A stretch of 64,000 bases of DNA from Myxococcaceae bacterium (GTDB lineage: Bacteria; Myxococcota_A; Polyangia; Polyangiales; Ga0077539): positions 248,001 to 312,000 of the forward strand of contig SCUS01000071.1 in NCBI GenBank assembly GCA_004297725.1, written 5' to 3'. The notes below the pieces were generated by a model. That model had not been told where the DNA came from and did not search any database. It saw nothing but the letters and a program-made list of their open reading frames with translations. Below, piece after piece: positions 34,280-46,600 of this stretch. The position numbers were made by a program, and so were the translations under genes. Every line of letters starts with the position of its first letter. Within the stretch, counting starts at the first letter, position 1.

Positions 34280-34798
34280 TCAGGCGTGGAGCAGGGTGTT
34301 GACCGGGACGTCCTTCGGCAGCCGCTCGCGGCCGTCGAGGAAGTCCAGCTCGACCGCGAAGGTCGCGCCGATGACCACCGCCTCCTGCCGTCGGGCGAGG
34401 GCGATGGCGGCGCGGGCCGTCCCGCCGGTGGCGATGACGTCGTCGACGAGCAGCACCCGGTCGCCCGGAGAGAAGCTGCCGACGTGCACCTCGAGCGCGT
34501 CGTGGCCGTACTCCAGCGAGTACGCCTCGCGGTCGGTGCGCGCGGGCAGCTTGCCGGGCTTGCGGGCCGGGACGAAGCCCACCCCGAGCCGCAGCGCCAC
34601 GGCCGCGCCGAGGATGAACCCGCGCGCCTCGATGCCCAGCACGGCGTCGACCTTCGCGTCGAGGTAGGGCTGCGCCAGCGCCTCGATGAGCGCTCGAAAC
34701 GACTCGGCGTCGCGGAAGAGCGGGGTCAGATCCTTGAAGACGATGCCCGGCTTGGGGAAGTCGGGCACGTCGCGAACCAGCACGAAGAGGTCACTCAT
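34280..34798 (-). CDS. apt: Adenine phosphoribosyltransferase
   Basis: Product of 172 residues from the ATG at 34798 (MSDLFVLVRDVPDFPKPGIV), the standard family start; the frame is open 13 codons further. The substrate-binding GIEARGFILG and the PRPP loop VLLVDDVIATGGTA are intact, as is FVPARKPGKLP. It salvages adenine to AMP with PRPP in the cytoplasm. SurE lies 46 nt upstream in the same direction, so both nucleotide-metabolism genes may share a transcript. Confidence 0.95.
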   Translation of the reverse strand: MSDLFVLVRDVPDFPKPGIVFKDLTPLFRDAESFRALIEALAQPYLDAKVDAVLGIEARGFILGAAVALRLGVGFVPARKPGKLPARTDREAYSLEYGHDALEVHVGSFSPGDRVLLVDDVIATGGTARAAIALARRQEAVVIGATFAVELDFLDGRERLPKDVPVNTLLHA

Positions 34799-34844
34799 GG
34801 CGCCCGCATTGGTGCCCGTAGCCGCGGCGCCGCGCAACCTCGCA

Positions 34845-35624
34845 TCACCCGGCGACGGCGTCGACCAGCGGGGCGAAGCCGTTGGTGTCCATGTCGAGGC
34901 GCAGCGCGGAGATGGAGACGAAGCCGTTGTCGAAGGCCTCGGTGTCGCTGCCCTCCATGAGCGGGTGCACCACGCTGGGGCCGCCGATCCAGAGGTACTG
35001 GCGCCCGCGAGGGTCCTGCCGGACCTCCACGAGGTCTTCGTAGGAGCGCACCCCGAGGCGGGTGTTGCGCACGCCCTTGGGCTCCCCGTGCGGGAAGTTG
35101 AGGTTGAGCAGCGGAGTGGCGCCGGGAGGCACGCTGGCGAGCGAGCGCAGCAGCCGCTCGACGAAGGGCACCGCCAGCGCCGCGCAGGCCGCCGGGTCGG
35201 CGTCCGAGGGCATCGACAGCGCCATCGACGGAACGCCCCGGAAGGCCGCCTCCCGCGCCGCCGCCACGGTGCCCGAGTAGAAGACGTCGCTGCCCAGGTT
35301 GGCGCCGTGGTTGATGCCGCTCAGCACCAGCGTCGGCCGGCGGGGGAGCATCGTCGGGTGGTGGAGCGCGACGTAGGTGCAGTCCGCGGGCGTCCCGTCG
35401 ACGGACCAGACCCCGGGGGCCACCGGGAGCACCCGCAGCGGGCGGTGCAGGGTGAGGGCGTGGGAGCGGGTCGACTGCTCCGACGCGGGGGCCACGATGA
35501 CCACCTCGCCGAGCGGCTCGACCGCACGCGCCAGGAGCCGCAGCCCCTCCGCGTGGACGCCATCGTCGTTGCTCAGGAGCAGCAGGGGACGCGCAGCGGG
35601 TCCCTGATCAGGTTGGGAGTCCAT
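34845..35624 (-). CDS. surE: 5'/3'-nucleotidase SurE
   Basis: Product of 259 residues. The metal-binding LLLSNDDGVHAEGL, the SEQSTRSHALTL segment and SGINHGANLGSDVFYSGTVA are SurE hallmarks. The enzyme dephosphorylates nucleoside monophosphates in the cytoplasm with a divalent metal. Start ATG at 35622-35624. It precedes apt in the same direction and follows the tRNA-Pro gene, also on the minus strand. Confidence 0.95.
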   Translation of the reverse strand: MDSQPDQGPAARPLLLLSNDDGVHAEGLRLLARAVEPLGEVVIVAPASEQSTRSHALTLHRPLRVLPVAPGVWSVDGTPADCTYVALHHPTMLPRRPTLVLSGINHGANLGSDVFYSGTVAAAREAAFRGVPSMALSMPSDADPAACAALAVPFVERLLRSLASVPPGATPLLNLNFPHGEPKGVRNTRLGVRSYEDLVEVRQDPRGRQYLWIGGPSVVHPLMEGSDTEAFDNGFVSISALRLDMDTNGFAPLVDAVAG

Positions 35625-35733
35625 GCGTCACCGTAGCTGGGAGGTGCGACGTGAAGGGAGAATTGGGCCGCGGTGATCCGATGCTCCGACTCCTCTGGTT
35701 GAGAGGGGAGGCGGAGGGGGATCCTTCGCGGAG

Positions 35734-35859
<126 letters not shown>

Positions 35860-35924
35860 TCCCGTGAGGGACCGCCCTTCTACACCCACCGCTGAGGGAC
35901 GCAAGAGATTTCTTTCAGATCGCC

Positions 35925-36740
35925 TCAACCATGCACCACCCGCCCTAGATCGCGCATCCAGCGATCCTCCTCCGGGTCGAGCGGGCCTCGGGAGAGCGCG
36001 TCGAAGTTGGCCTCCATCTGCGCGCGGTCGGCGGGGCCCGAGATCACCAGGTCGACGTGCGGGCTCGACAGGGCGAAGCGGTAGCAGTCGCCCGCGTCGG
36101 GCACGCGCCCCTGCCAGCCCGACGGGCGCTTCAGCAGCTTGCGCCAGTCGGTGGCCGTGTACGCCGCGACGTCGGGGCGGCGGCCGGCGAAGCGGGGGAA
36201 GAGGTCCCGCTCGGCGCCAGGGTGCGCGGCGTTGTAGCGGATCATCAGCAGGTCGAGCCGCTCGTCCTGGCTCAGCTCCGCGGCCCTCGGGCGGTCGTGG
36301 ATGGACACCCCCGCCGCGCGGATCTTCCCCTGCTCCTTGAGCTTCGCGAGCGCGTCGGCGGTGGCCTCGCGCCACGACGAGGTCACCCCCACCCAGAACA
36401 GCTGATACACGTCCAGGTAATCGGTGCCGAGCTTCTTCAGCAGCGACTCGACCCCGCGGGTGACGTTGCCTCCGGTCACCGCCAGCGTCGGGCCGCTCGC
36501 CACCACGTAGCGCTCCCGGTCGCGACGCAGCGCCTCGCGCAGCGCCGGGGTGACCTTGCCGGTGCGCATCGGGGTCCAGAAGAAGTAGTTGGCGCCGCGG
36601 TCGAGGGCGGCCGCGAAGCCGTCGGCGTCGAGGCCGTAGTTGCAGGCGATGCCCATGCGGTGCACCCGCTTGCCGACGCGGCGGAGCTGTCGGTGGGTGA
36701 AGTCGTCGGCCTCGGGAGACGGTGCGGCGTGGGCGTCCAT
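35925..36740 (-). CDS. Aldo/keto-reductase-fold protein lacking the catalytic tetrad
   Basis: Product of 271 residues. The TIM-barrel pattern of aldo/keto reductases is evident: ALDRGANYFF, LLKKLGTDYLDVYQLF, KLKEQGKIRAAGVSIHDR and C-terminal ALSSPHVDLVISGP. But the four catalytic residues are gone. The DTAxxYG stretch reads FWTPMRTG (54-61), the barrel Lys is Ser82 in VVASGP, and the His of LLHW is Phe115 (YQLFWV). It is unlikely to reduce carbonyls in the usual way. It is divergent from the TldD gene at 36810. Confidence 0.8.
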   Translation of the reverse strand: MDAHAAPSPEADDFTHRQLRRVGKRVHRMGIACNYGLDADGFAAALDRGANYFFWTPMRTGKVTPALREALRRDRERYVVASGPTLAVTGGNVTRGVESLLKKLGTDYLDVYQLFWVGVTSSWREATADALAKLKEQGKIRAAGVSIHDRPRAAELSQDERLDLLMIRYNAAHPGAERDLFPRFAGRRPDVAAYTATDWRKLLKRPSGWQGRVPDAGDCYRFALSSPHVDLVISGPADRAQMEANFDALSRGPLDPEEDRWMRDLGRVVHG

Positions 36741-36809
36741 GGCTGCGCCGGGTGATGCCACGCGCGGCGCCGTGCTGCCATCGGCGCGGAACCTGATACG
36801 CTGCCGCGG

Positions 36810-38342
36810 ATGTTGAACAGCCATGACGCGCCAGTGCCGCGCGGCGACGCGGCGGTGCGGCCGGCGCTGGAGGCCGCGCTGCGGTACGCGCGGACGAAGG
36901 TTCCCTACGCCGACGCGCTCTACGAGCGGGTCTTCAAGTGCGAGGTCCACCAGCTCGCCTCCGGGCAGCGGATGGTGAAGCCGGCCTCGGTGAAGGGGGC
37001 GGTGCAGATCCGCCTGGTGGGGGAGGGCGGCCGCCAGGTCGGCGTGAAGGCGGGCGACGCCGGCATCGAGACGCTGCGCGCGGCCATCGACCGGGGCCTG
37101 GACGCCCTCGCCGCCGAGCCGGCAGACCCGGGCTTCGGGCTCGCGGCGATCCCCAACCCGTCGCGCGAGCGCTACGGCGTGGCGCCGACGGACGATCCCC
37201 GCGACGTCGACCCGACGCCCCGGCTGGAGGCCCTCGCCCGCGCCGTCGACGCGCTCGCGGCGGAGGGCGCCACGGAGGGCGTGCGCGTGGTGCCCGAGCT
37301 CTGGGCCTGGGAGCAGGTCGAGGAGAAGTGGGTCGCCGACACCGACGGGATCTTCAAGACCCAGGTGATGACCATCGGCTTCGTGCAGGTGGTGTTTCGC
37401 GCGGTGCGCGGCGAGGTGCAGGCCCGGACCAGGGTGCGCTTCGGCGAGGTGGGCGGGCTCTCCCAGTACATCGGCTCCGACGGGCGCTTCGCCCCCGAGG
37501 TGGCGCGCGAGCTCGCCGCGCAGCGCGACGTCGCCGTGAGGCTGCTCGACGCGCGCACCATGACGGCGGACGAGCTCGCTGGCCTCACCCACTACGTGCT
37601 CCACAAGTCGGCCCTGGTGTTCATCCACGAGGGCCTCGGGCACCCCATCGAGGCGGACATCGTGCGCTCTGGCAACAGCGCCATCGTGGCCCCGGGCGGC
37701 GAGGCGAGGGTGTCGCCGCTGGGCTCGTCGGTGGTGCGCATCGTCGACGGCTCCGCGCCGGACGGCGACGGAAACCCCATGGCCGACCGGGGCTTCGGGA
37801 CGGAGTTCATCGACGACGAGGGCGTCGAGGTGCGCTCCGCGGAGCTGGTCTCCGGCGGCCACATCGTGGGGATGATGCACTCTCGGGAGACGGCGCACCG
37901 CTACGGCGTGGCGCCGACGGGCAACGGCTTCTCCGAGCTGGGCGACCGGCGCATCGTGAGGATGCGCAACACGGTGCTCTGCCCCGAGCGCGGCGACCAC
38001 TGGGTGGAGAGCCTCGACGAGCTGCTGCGAGGCGTCGGGCTGGGGGTGGTGCTCCACGGCTCGCTGGGAGGAGCGGTCTCGAAGGAGGGCATGTCGTCGT
38101 CGACGCAGTACGGCTACCTGGTGCGCGACGGCCGGCTCACCGGCGAGATCATCCTGCCGGGCAACTTCACCGCCCTCACCGCGGGCTGCCTGAAGAGCGT
38201 CGACGGCTACGCCGGGCCGGTGGACAGCCACGGCGTCGGCTTCTGCGGCAAGGGCAGCCAGTTGCGACGGGTGACCGAGGGCGGCCCGACCTTCGTGCGC
38301 CTGGGGGCCTCTCCCTGGGTCAACCTCACCTTCGAGGGCTGA
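36810..38342 (+). CDS. TldD-family metalloprotease subunit (first copy)
   Basis: Product of 510 residues, near TldD length. The zinc site HEGLGHPIEAD is the family's HExxxH motif, and a Cys ligand lies in FCGKGSQL near the C-terminus. TldD pairs with TldE to form a processive protease that degrades unfolded peptides and matures some ribosomal peptides. Here the C-terminal signature differs from the classical GKxGQSVPVGVGxPT seen in the copy at the right edge, so this is a divergent subfamily. The TldE partner starts 6 nt downstream. Confidence 0.85.
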   Translation: MLNSHDAPVPRGDAAVRPALEAALRYARTKVPYADALYERVFKCEVHQLASGQRMVKPASVKGAVQIRLVGEGGRQVGVKAGDAGIETLRAAIDRGLDALAAEPADPGFGLAAIPNPSRERYGVAPTDDPRDVDPTPRLEALARAVDALAAEGATEGVRVVPELWAWEQVEEKWVADTDGIFKTQVMTIGFVQVVFRAVRGEVQARTRVRFGEVGGLSQYIGSDGRFAPEVARELAAQRDVAVRLLDARTMTADELAGLTHYVLHKSALVFIHEGLGHPIEADIVRSGNSAIVAPGGEARVSPLGSSVVRIVDGSAPDGDGNPMADRGFGTEFIDDEGVEVRSAELVSGGHIVGMMHSRETAHRYGVAPTGNGFSELGDRRIVRMRNTVLCPERGDHWVESLDELLRGVGLGVVLHGSLGGAVSKEGMSSSTQYGYLVRDGRLTGEIILPGNFTALTAGCLKSVDGYAGPVDSHGVGFCGKGSQLRRVTEGGPTFVRLGASPWVNLTFEG

Positions 38343-38348
38343 ACGACG

Positions 38349-39707
38349 ATGACCTCGATGAACGAAGCTTTTGCCTCGGTGCGCGCCCTCGCGGAGGCGG
38401 TCCGCGCTCGCGTCGCGGGCGTGACCGACGACGTGGAGGTGCGCGTCGAGCGCGCCGATCAGGTGTCCTACTCCATCGAGGGCAGGGCGCTCATCCCGGA
38501 GCTGGAGTGCGACGCGTGGCGGGTGGCGATGCGCGCGCGCCGCGGCGGCCGGCTGGCCATCGCGGCCACCACGGGATCGTCCGTCGACGACGCCGCGGGC
38601 GCGCTGCTCCGGTCGCTGTCCGCCGCGCAGCCCGACGCGCTGGAGGACTTCGCGGCGCTGCACGAGACGCCGCCCGACGGCCGCGGGTGGGACGACGCCG
38701 CCGGGGCGCTCATCGACCGGCCCGCGCAGGTGCGCTCGCTCGCCGCGATGATGGCGGAGGCGGCGCGCTCGGCGGCGCCGAACCCCGACCTCGTGCTCGA
38801 GGGCGGCGTGAAGGTGGGGCGCACCTGGCGCGCGATGGCCACGGCCCGCGGCGCGACGGTGCTGTCCGGGAGCACCGTGGGCTCGGCCTTCCTGATGGTC
38901 GACGGCAACGAGTGGGAGTCCCTGGCGGGCACCGCGGCGCCCACCGAGCAGGGCGTTCGCGCGCTCGGTCGGGGGCTCGTCGGAGGCCTCCCCCCGAGAG
39001 AGGTCACCGTCGCCGAGTGGCTGGGCGGCCCGAAGGAGGTCACCGTCATCATCGACCCACGCCTGCTGGAGAGCCTGCTGCGGGCGCTCTTCCTCGAGCG
39101 CGTGGGGCTCGACCGGGTGGTCTCCGGGCTCTCGAGCGCGGCGGTGGGCGACGTGGTCGGAGCGCCGATCTTCAGCCTCTTCGACGACAGCGGCGCGGCG
39201 GGCTCGCTGGCCGGCGCCATCGTCGACGACGAGGGCACCCTCGGGCAGCGCAAGACCGTGGTGGAGCGCGGTGTGCTGCGCACGCTGCTGGCCGACCGGC
39301 GCTCGGCGAAGGTCGCCTGGGGCGGGGCCTCGACGGGCAACGGGTTCCGCCTGCCGCTGATGGCGGAGGACGCGAGCGAGGCGCCGGTGCGCGTGGGCAT
39401 GGGGCACCTCGACGTGCCGGAGGGCAACACGCCCCGGCTGAAGCTGGCGCCGGGCCGCACGGTGCTGCTCACCGACCTGCTGGGCGTGCACTCGGCCAAC
39501 AAGGCCACCGGGGCCTTCAACAACCCCGTGCAGGGCGGCGTGGCGCTGGAGGACGGCGTCCCGGTCGCCCGGCTCAAGGCCGGCGCCTGGTCGGCCACGG
39601 GCAACTTCCACGCGATGCTGCGCGCGCTCTCGGGCGTCAGCGCCGAGCGCCTGCACACCGGAACCGCGACGCTCCCCTGGGTCGCCGCGCCGGTGCGCCT
39701 CTCCTGA
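38349..39707 (+). CDS. TldE/PmbA-family partner (first copy)
   Basis: Product of 452 residues (449 from the ATG at 38358). The PmbA/TldE pattern includes FNNPVQGGVAL, ATGNFHAMLRALSGV and TLLGxH-like LLTDLLGVHSANKATG. No HExxxH is present, as expected for the non-metal subunit. It should form a heterodimer with the upstream TldD. The pair is followed by a c-type cytochrome lipoprotein; I see no small peptide gene beside it that would be an obvious substrate. Confidence 0.85.
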   Translation: MTSMNEAFASVRALAEAVRARVAGVTDDVEVRVERADQVSYSIEGRALIPELECDAWRVAMRARRGGRLAIAATTGSSVDDAAGALLRSLSAAQPDALEDFAALHETPPDGRGWDDAAGALIDRPAQVRSLAAMMAEAARSAAPNPDLVLEGGVKVGRTWRAMATARGATVLSGSTVGSAFLMVDGNEWESLAGTAAPTEQGVRALGRGLVGGLPPREVTVAEWLGGPKEVTVIIDPRLLESLLRALFLERVGLDRVVSGLSSAAVGDVVGAPIFSLFDDSGAAGSLAGAIVDDEGTLGQRKTVVERGVLRTLLADRRSAKVAWGGASTGNGFRLPLMAEDASEAPVRVGMGHLDVPEGNTPRLKLAPGRTVLLTDLLGVHSANKATGAFNNPVQGGVALEDGVPVARLKAGAWSATGNFHAMLRALSGVSAERLHTGTATLPWVAAPVRLS

Positions 39708-39725
39708 CGAGGTCTTCGACCGCCG

Positions 39726-40124
39726 GTGCGCCGCCTGACCGCACAGCCCCCCATCGCGCTAGCGTTCACGCTGGCGATCGCCTCGTGCTCGAGCGAGGCG
39801 CCCGTCGATCCGCCTCGCTCCCTCGACGCCTCGGTGGCGGCCGACGCACCCGACGCGCCCGACGCGCCCGAGGTCGCCACCGAGGTCACCCGAGGGGCCG
39901 CGGTGTTTCGTCGCTACTGCGCGAGCTGCCACGGCGCCCGCGGCGCCGGAACGGGCGACGGGCCCGACCTGCGCCGGGAGGTCCCGGCGAGCCCCGACGC
40001 CGAGATCCAGCGGGTGCTCCGCGAAGGCGGTCGGATGATGCCGATGGTCCCGATCGACGACGCGCAGCGCGCCGACGTCTTCGCCTGGCTCCGCGCCACC
40101 TTCGGCGCTTACGAGGAACCGTAA
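39726..40124 (+). CDS. Small c-type cytochrome lipoprotein
   Basis: Product of 132 residues, GTG start. MRRLTAQPPIALAFTLAIASC is a lipoprotein signal. A linker with repeated Asp-Ala-Pro follows, then one haem c site YCASCHGARGAGTGDGP (CxxCH) and a Met-rich loop GGRMMPMVP that supplies the axial ligand. This is a single-domain class I cytochrome for periplasmic electron transfer. Its partners are not nearby. It sits between tldE and tsaE, 7 nt before the latter. Confidence 0.88.
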   Translation: MRRLTAQPPIALAFTLAIASCSSEAPVDPPRSLDASVAADAPDAPDAPEVATEVTRGAAVFRRYCASCHGARGAGTGDGPDLRREVPASPDAEIQRVLREGGRMMPMVPIDDAQRADVFAWLRATFGAYEEP

Positions 40125-40130
40125 TCCCCG

Positions 40131-40607
40131 ATGGCCCCGATCCTCCTCCGCCGCCCTTCGCTCCGCAGGCTCGGCCGCGCCCTCGGGGCCGCCGCGCAGC
40201 CCGGTGACGTCATCGCGCTCGTCGGTCCGCTGGGCGCGGGCAAGACGCACCTCGCGCAGGCGATCGCCCGCGGCGCGGGGGTGCCTCCGGAGACCCGCGT
40301 GACCTCGCCGACCTTCTCGGTGGTGGTCGAGCACGCGGGGCGGCTGCCGGTGCACCACGCCGACCTCTACCGCCTCGGCGACGCCAGCGAGCTCGCGGAG
40401 ATCGGGCTCGTCGAGCGCGCGGCCGACGGGCTGCTGCTGGTCGAGTGGGCCGACCGGATGCCCGGCGCGCTCCCCCGCGACGTCCTCTGGGTGACGCTCT
40501 CTCCTGCGCGGCCGGACGAGCGCTCGCTGACGCTCTCCGCGACGGGTCCACGCTCGGAGGCGCTGCGGGCCGTGGCGGAGCGCTGGGAGGCGGCGCGTAG
40601 GGCGTAA
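40131..40607 (+). CDS. tsaE: tRNA threonylcarbamoyladenosine biosynthesis ATPase TsaE
   Basis: Product of 158 residues. Walker A is GPLGAGKTHLAQ, then VTSPTFSVV, HHADLYRLGD and LLLVEWADRMP, all TsaE signatures. It supports TsaB/TsaD in making the t6A37 modification of ANN-decoding tRNAs. Start ATG at 40131, 7 nt after the cytochrome stop. The prkA gene follows closely. Confidence 0.95.
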   Translation: MAPILLRRPSLRRLGRALGAAAQPGDVIALVGPLGAGKTHLAQAIARGAGVPPETRVTSPTFSVVVEHAGRLPVHHADLYRLGDASELAEIGLVERAADGLLLVEWADRMPGALPRDVLWVTLSPARPDERSLTLSATGPRSEALRAVAERWEAARRA

Positions 40608-40650
40608 CGGCGTGGCTTCCGGGGGTTGGCTCGCGTACCCTTTCGGGACG

Positions 40651-42909
<2,259 letters not shown>

Positions 42910-42927
42910 CGCGCTGCGCGCTGGTGG

Positions 42928-43560
42928 CTACTTGGTGCCGAAGAGGCGGTCGCCCGCGTCGCCGAGGCCGGGGAGGATGTACCCGCTCTCGTTGAGGCAG
43001 CGGTCGATGGAGGCGGTGTAGATCGGCACGTCGGGGTGCTGCGCCTGGAAGACCGCGATGCCCTCCGGGGCCGCGAGCAGGCAGACGTACTTGATCGAGC
43101 GGGGCCCCGTCTTCACGAGCCGGTCGATGGCGGCGACGGCGCTGTTGCCGGTGGCGAGCATCGGGTCGACCACGATGACGTCGCGGTCGGCCATGTCCGA
43201 CGGGACCTTGAAGAAGTACTCGATCGCCTGGAGGGTCTTGTGGTCCCGGTAGAGGCCGATGTGCCCCACGCGCGCGGAGGGCAGGATCTTCAGCATCCCG
43301 TCGAGGATGCCGTTGCCCGCGCGCAGGATGGAGACGATCACGACCTTCTTGCCGTCGAGCACCGGCGCGTCGACGAACTCGAGCGGCGTCTCGATGCGCT
43401 GCTTCGTGAGCGCGAGGTCGCGGGTGGCCTCGTACGCGAGCAGCATCGAGATCTCCTCGAGGAGCGCGCGAAACTCGCTCGTAGGGGTCTCTCGCCGGCG
43501 CATGAGCGAGAGCTTGTGCTGCACCAGTGGGTGATCGATGACGTGAACCTTGGTCGGCAT
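42928..43560 (-). CDS. upp: Uracil phosphoribosyltransferase
   Basis: Product of 210 residues, usual length. PRPP loop [14 protein letters not shown], the [14 protein letters not shown] segment and the uracil-binding C-terminus [16 protein letters not shown] are intact. It converts uracil and PRPP to UMP. It converges with prkA across an 18-nt gap. A perfect palindrome lies in its leader (43591-43605). Confidence 0.97.
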   Translation of the reverse strand: MPTKVHVIDHPLVQHKLSLMRRRETPTSEFRALLEEISMLLAYEATRDLALTKQRIETPLEFVDAPVLDGKKVVIVSILRAGNGILDGMLKILPSARVGHIGLYRDHKTLQAIEYFFKVPSDMADRDVIVVDPMLATGNSAVAAIDRLVKTGPRSIKYVCLLAAPEGIAVFQAQHPDVPIYTASIDRCLNESGYILPGLGDAGDRLFGTK

Positions 43561-43590
43561 AGGGGCTGCTGTGTCCTTCGCGACAACCTT

Positions 43591-43605
43591 AGGGCGCGGC
43601 GCCCT
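43591..43605 (-). repeat. 15-bp palindrome upstream of upp
   Basis: AGGGCGC and GCGCCCT are perfect arms around one G, 31-45 nt upstream of the upp start and 38 nt after the stop of the large lipoprotein gene, both on the minus strand. There is no T-run after it on either strand. It could be a terminator stem of the lipoprotein gene or an operator of upp. Confidence 0.3.
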
Positions 43606-43642
43606 GCGGGGTCGAGAAGCTGACAGCTCCCGCGGAGGCCGA

Positions 43643-46600
43643 TCAGAAGTTGTTGCAGGCGTTGGTGCTGGTCGTGATGGAGTTGATCGGGAGCACCGCG
43701 CAGCCGCCGGCGCTGTCGGCGGTGATCTGGGCCACGCGCCAGAAGCTGTTGTTGGTGCAGTTGCCCGTCGAGGTGCCTGTCATCGCGACGCTGGTGAAGG
43801 TGCTCACCGGGACGGTGCCCGGGCCGCAGTACACCTTGATGCTGGCGATGCGTCCGGCGCCGTTGGCGTAGTGGTGCACGCCGATGGTGTAGTTCGCGCC
43901 GATGGTGGGCACGTCGATGCGGATGTTCTCCGGGCCGTTGCGGGTCACGTTGTCGACGTCGAGCACGGCCCCCCAGGCGGTGCTCATCCGGGCGTAGTGG
44001 CAGTCGTCCGAGGTGTAGTTGTACCAGCGGGTCATGTTTCCGTTGTGAAGGTGCAGGTCGAGGTCGCCGGCGCCGTCCCAGGTGAGCTCGACGCGGATGC
44101 CGTGGCCCTGGGCCGTCACCCCGAACTCGCAGGAGAGGGGGGTGTTGAGGCCGTCGCGGGCGGTGATGCGGACACGGTACACGCCGACGATGATGGGGCG
44201 GAACGACTCGTTGATCGAGGTCGCGGGCGAGGGGCTCCAGGTCGCGGAGGTGGCGCCGCCGGAGGGGCCGTCGACGACGGTCCAGGTGATGTTGGAGACG
44301 GTGCCGAGCGTCCGGGCCGCGAGCGCCGCGGAGTTGCCCGCGAGCATCGTCAGGTCGCTCGGGCAGCCGAGGCTCCCGTTGCAGCCCTCGTCCACCACGC
44401 CGTCGCAGTCGTCATCGATGGTGTTGCAGGTCTCGACCCCGGGGGCGCCCGGGGTGCAGACCGGCACCGCGCCGCGGAGGCAGCCGGGGACGGTGCGGCG
44501 GCAGGCGCCGACGCCGCAGCTGATGTCCGCCACCGCGTCGTCGATGATCGCGTTGCAGTTGTTGTCGAGGCCGTCGCAGACCTCCGACACGGTGCAGGCC
44601 GCGCAGGTGCCGCTGCCGTCGCAGATGCCGCTGATCGGGGGCGACCAGCGGAACGAGGTGCCCGCCGCGACGACGCCCGCGGTGTCGAAGCCGACCTGGT
44701 CGAAGCGGACGTTGTCGGCGCTCTGGATGCCGATGGTGGCGCCGGACCCGGTGGCGCGGGTGTCGCCCACCATCGTGCCGTAGATCACGGAGACGGACTG
44801 CGAGGCCTCCTCGAGGACGACCTCGAAGTTGAGCTGGGCGCCCGCGTTGCCGGCGCCGCCGCGGTCCTCGAGGTCGGCGTTGGACCACTGCGCCACGAAG
44901 AGGCGGTCGGGGGAGCTGCCGTAGGTGGCGAGGCAGACGCCGTCGCGCATCACCAGGTCGTCCCAGAAGGGCATCACGGCGTCGCCGAAGGTGCTCTGCG
45001 GGAGGGCGGTGTTGATCCAGTTGACCGGGGCGCTCGGAAACGCGAGGTAGCCGTTGGCGGAGATCATCACGTCGGTGCGCTGCGTGCCGTAGAAGCGAAA
45101 CGGAAACGGCAGCAGCACCGTCTCGGCGCCGTCCGCGGAGCCCGCGAGGATGGTCGTGTGACCGGGGGCGCTGCAGGCGTCGAACCACCCGAAGGCCGAG
45201 GCGTCGCGGCGGTAGTTGCCGCTGTTGCTGACGCCGCAGACGGTGCCCGCGGGGCGGTTGGAGGCGGCCACGCACTGAGGGGTGCCGGTGGCGCAGGACA
45301 CCCGGCCGATGAGGCAGGCGTCGGGGAGGGTGCAGGCCGCGCCCTCGTCGCAGGCGTCGCAGGTGCCCGCGTCGGTGCAGTACAGCCCGACGCCGCAGCC
45401 GGTGCCCGAGGGGAGCTGGCCCATGTCCACGCACTGCGGGCGGCCGATGTCGTCGCACTGCACCTGGCCGCGGTGGCAGGTGTTGGTCACGAAGCACGAG
45501 GCGCCGCTGCGGCACATCGTCGGGGTCTCGCTGGGCACGCAGTTGAACTGCATCTCCACCGAGCCGAGCGTCGGGGGCGAGTCGAAGGCGGCGCCGGGGT
45601 CGAGGTAGGCGCGGATCTCGACGAAGCGGGCGCGCTCGAGCCGGGGCTGCACCGCGCGGAGCCAGGCGCCCAGGTCGAGGTTCGTCGGCGCGGAGGTCGA
45701 GGTGGAGCCGCGCGGGGCGTCCGGCAGGCGGTAGACGGCCGCGGTGGCGAGGTCCGCGGCGCTGTCCGCGGCGCGCACGTCGAAGTGGATCGCCGAGCCG
45801 GTGGGCACCGTCGCGGTGTAGCTGAGCGAGCCCCAGATCGGGATCAGCGTGGGCTCGGCGAGGGTCGCGCAGGTGCCGTCGAACACCCGGCGGAACTCCC
45901 CTCGCGGGCAGCGGGTGGAGGTGGCCGACGGGGTCCAGCGGAAGCCGCTGCCGGACACGGTGACGCCCGGGGTGTTGTACGCGACGAGGTCGTAGGAGCT
46001 GCCCGCGCCCTGCTGAACTCCCACGGTCGCGCTGGCGCCGGTGGAGCGGTCGCCGTCGCCGGTCATCTGGAGGTAGCGGACGTCGACGGTGCTGGTCGCC
46101 TCGTCGAGCATCGCCTCGAAGGTGAGGTGCGTGCCCGGATCGGTCGAGGTGTAGAAGGTGGCGTCGACCCACTCGGCGACGAAGGTGCGGTTCGGGGCGG
46201 TGCCGGTGGTGGCGATGCAGACGCCCGTCGCGCGCTGCGAGAGGTCATCCCAGAACGCGAAGATCGAGTTGGGCACCGTGGTCGTCGGGAGCATCGAGTT
46301 GACCCACTGCGGGGCCGCGTCGGAGAAGGAGAGGTAGCCGTTGGCGCTCACCCGGACGCTCGTGTACGGCGTGCCGTAGAACGAGAACGTGAAGGGCAGC
46401 GCCACCTGGGTGACGCCCTCGTCCGAGCTGACGAGGATGCGCTGGCTGCCCGGCGCGGCGCAGGCGTCGACCCACAGGGCCGGCGAGATCGAGCGGAGGT
46501 AGGGGCCGCCGGGCGCGCTCTCGCAGCTCGGGGTGATGCCGCCCGCGGGCGAGCCGGCGGGGCAGAAGATCGCCGCGGGCTGGGTGCCGAACTCCACGCC

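Noticed and set aside
36810..39707. Ribosomally made peptide (RiPP) cluster around TldD/TldE
   Set aside because: I looked for a small precursor gene, cyclase or exporter beside the pair and found none.
43591..43605. Classical rho-independent terminator
   Set aside because: The stem is good but there is no T-run on either strand; kept only as a palindrome.
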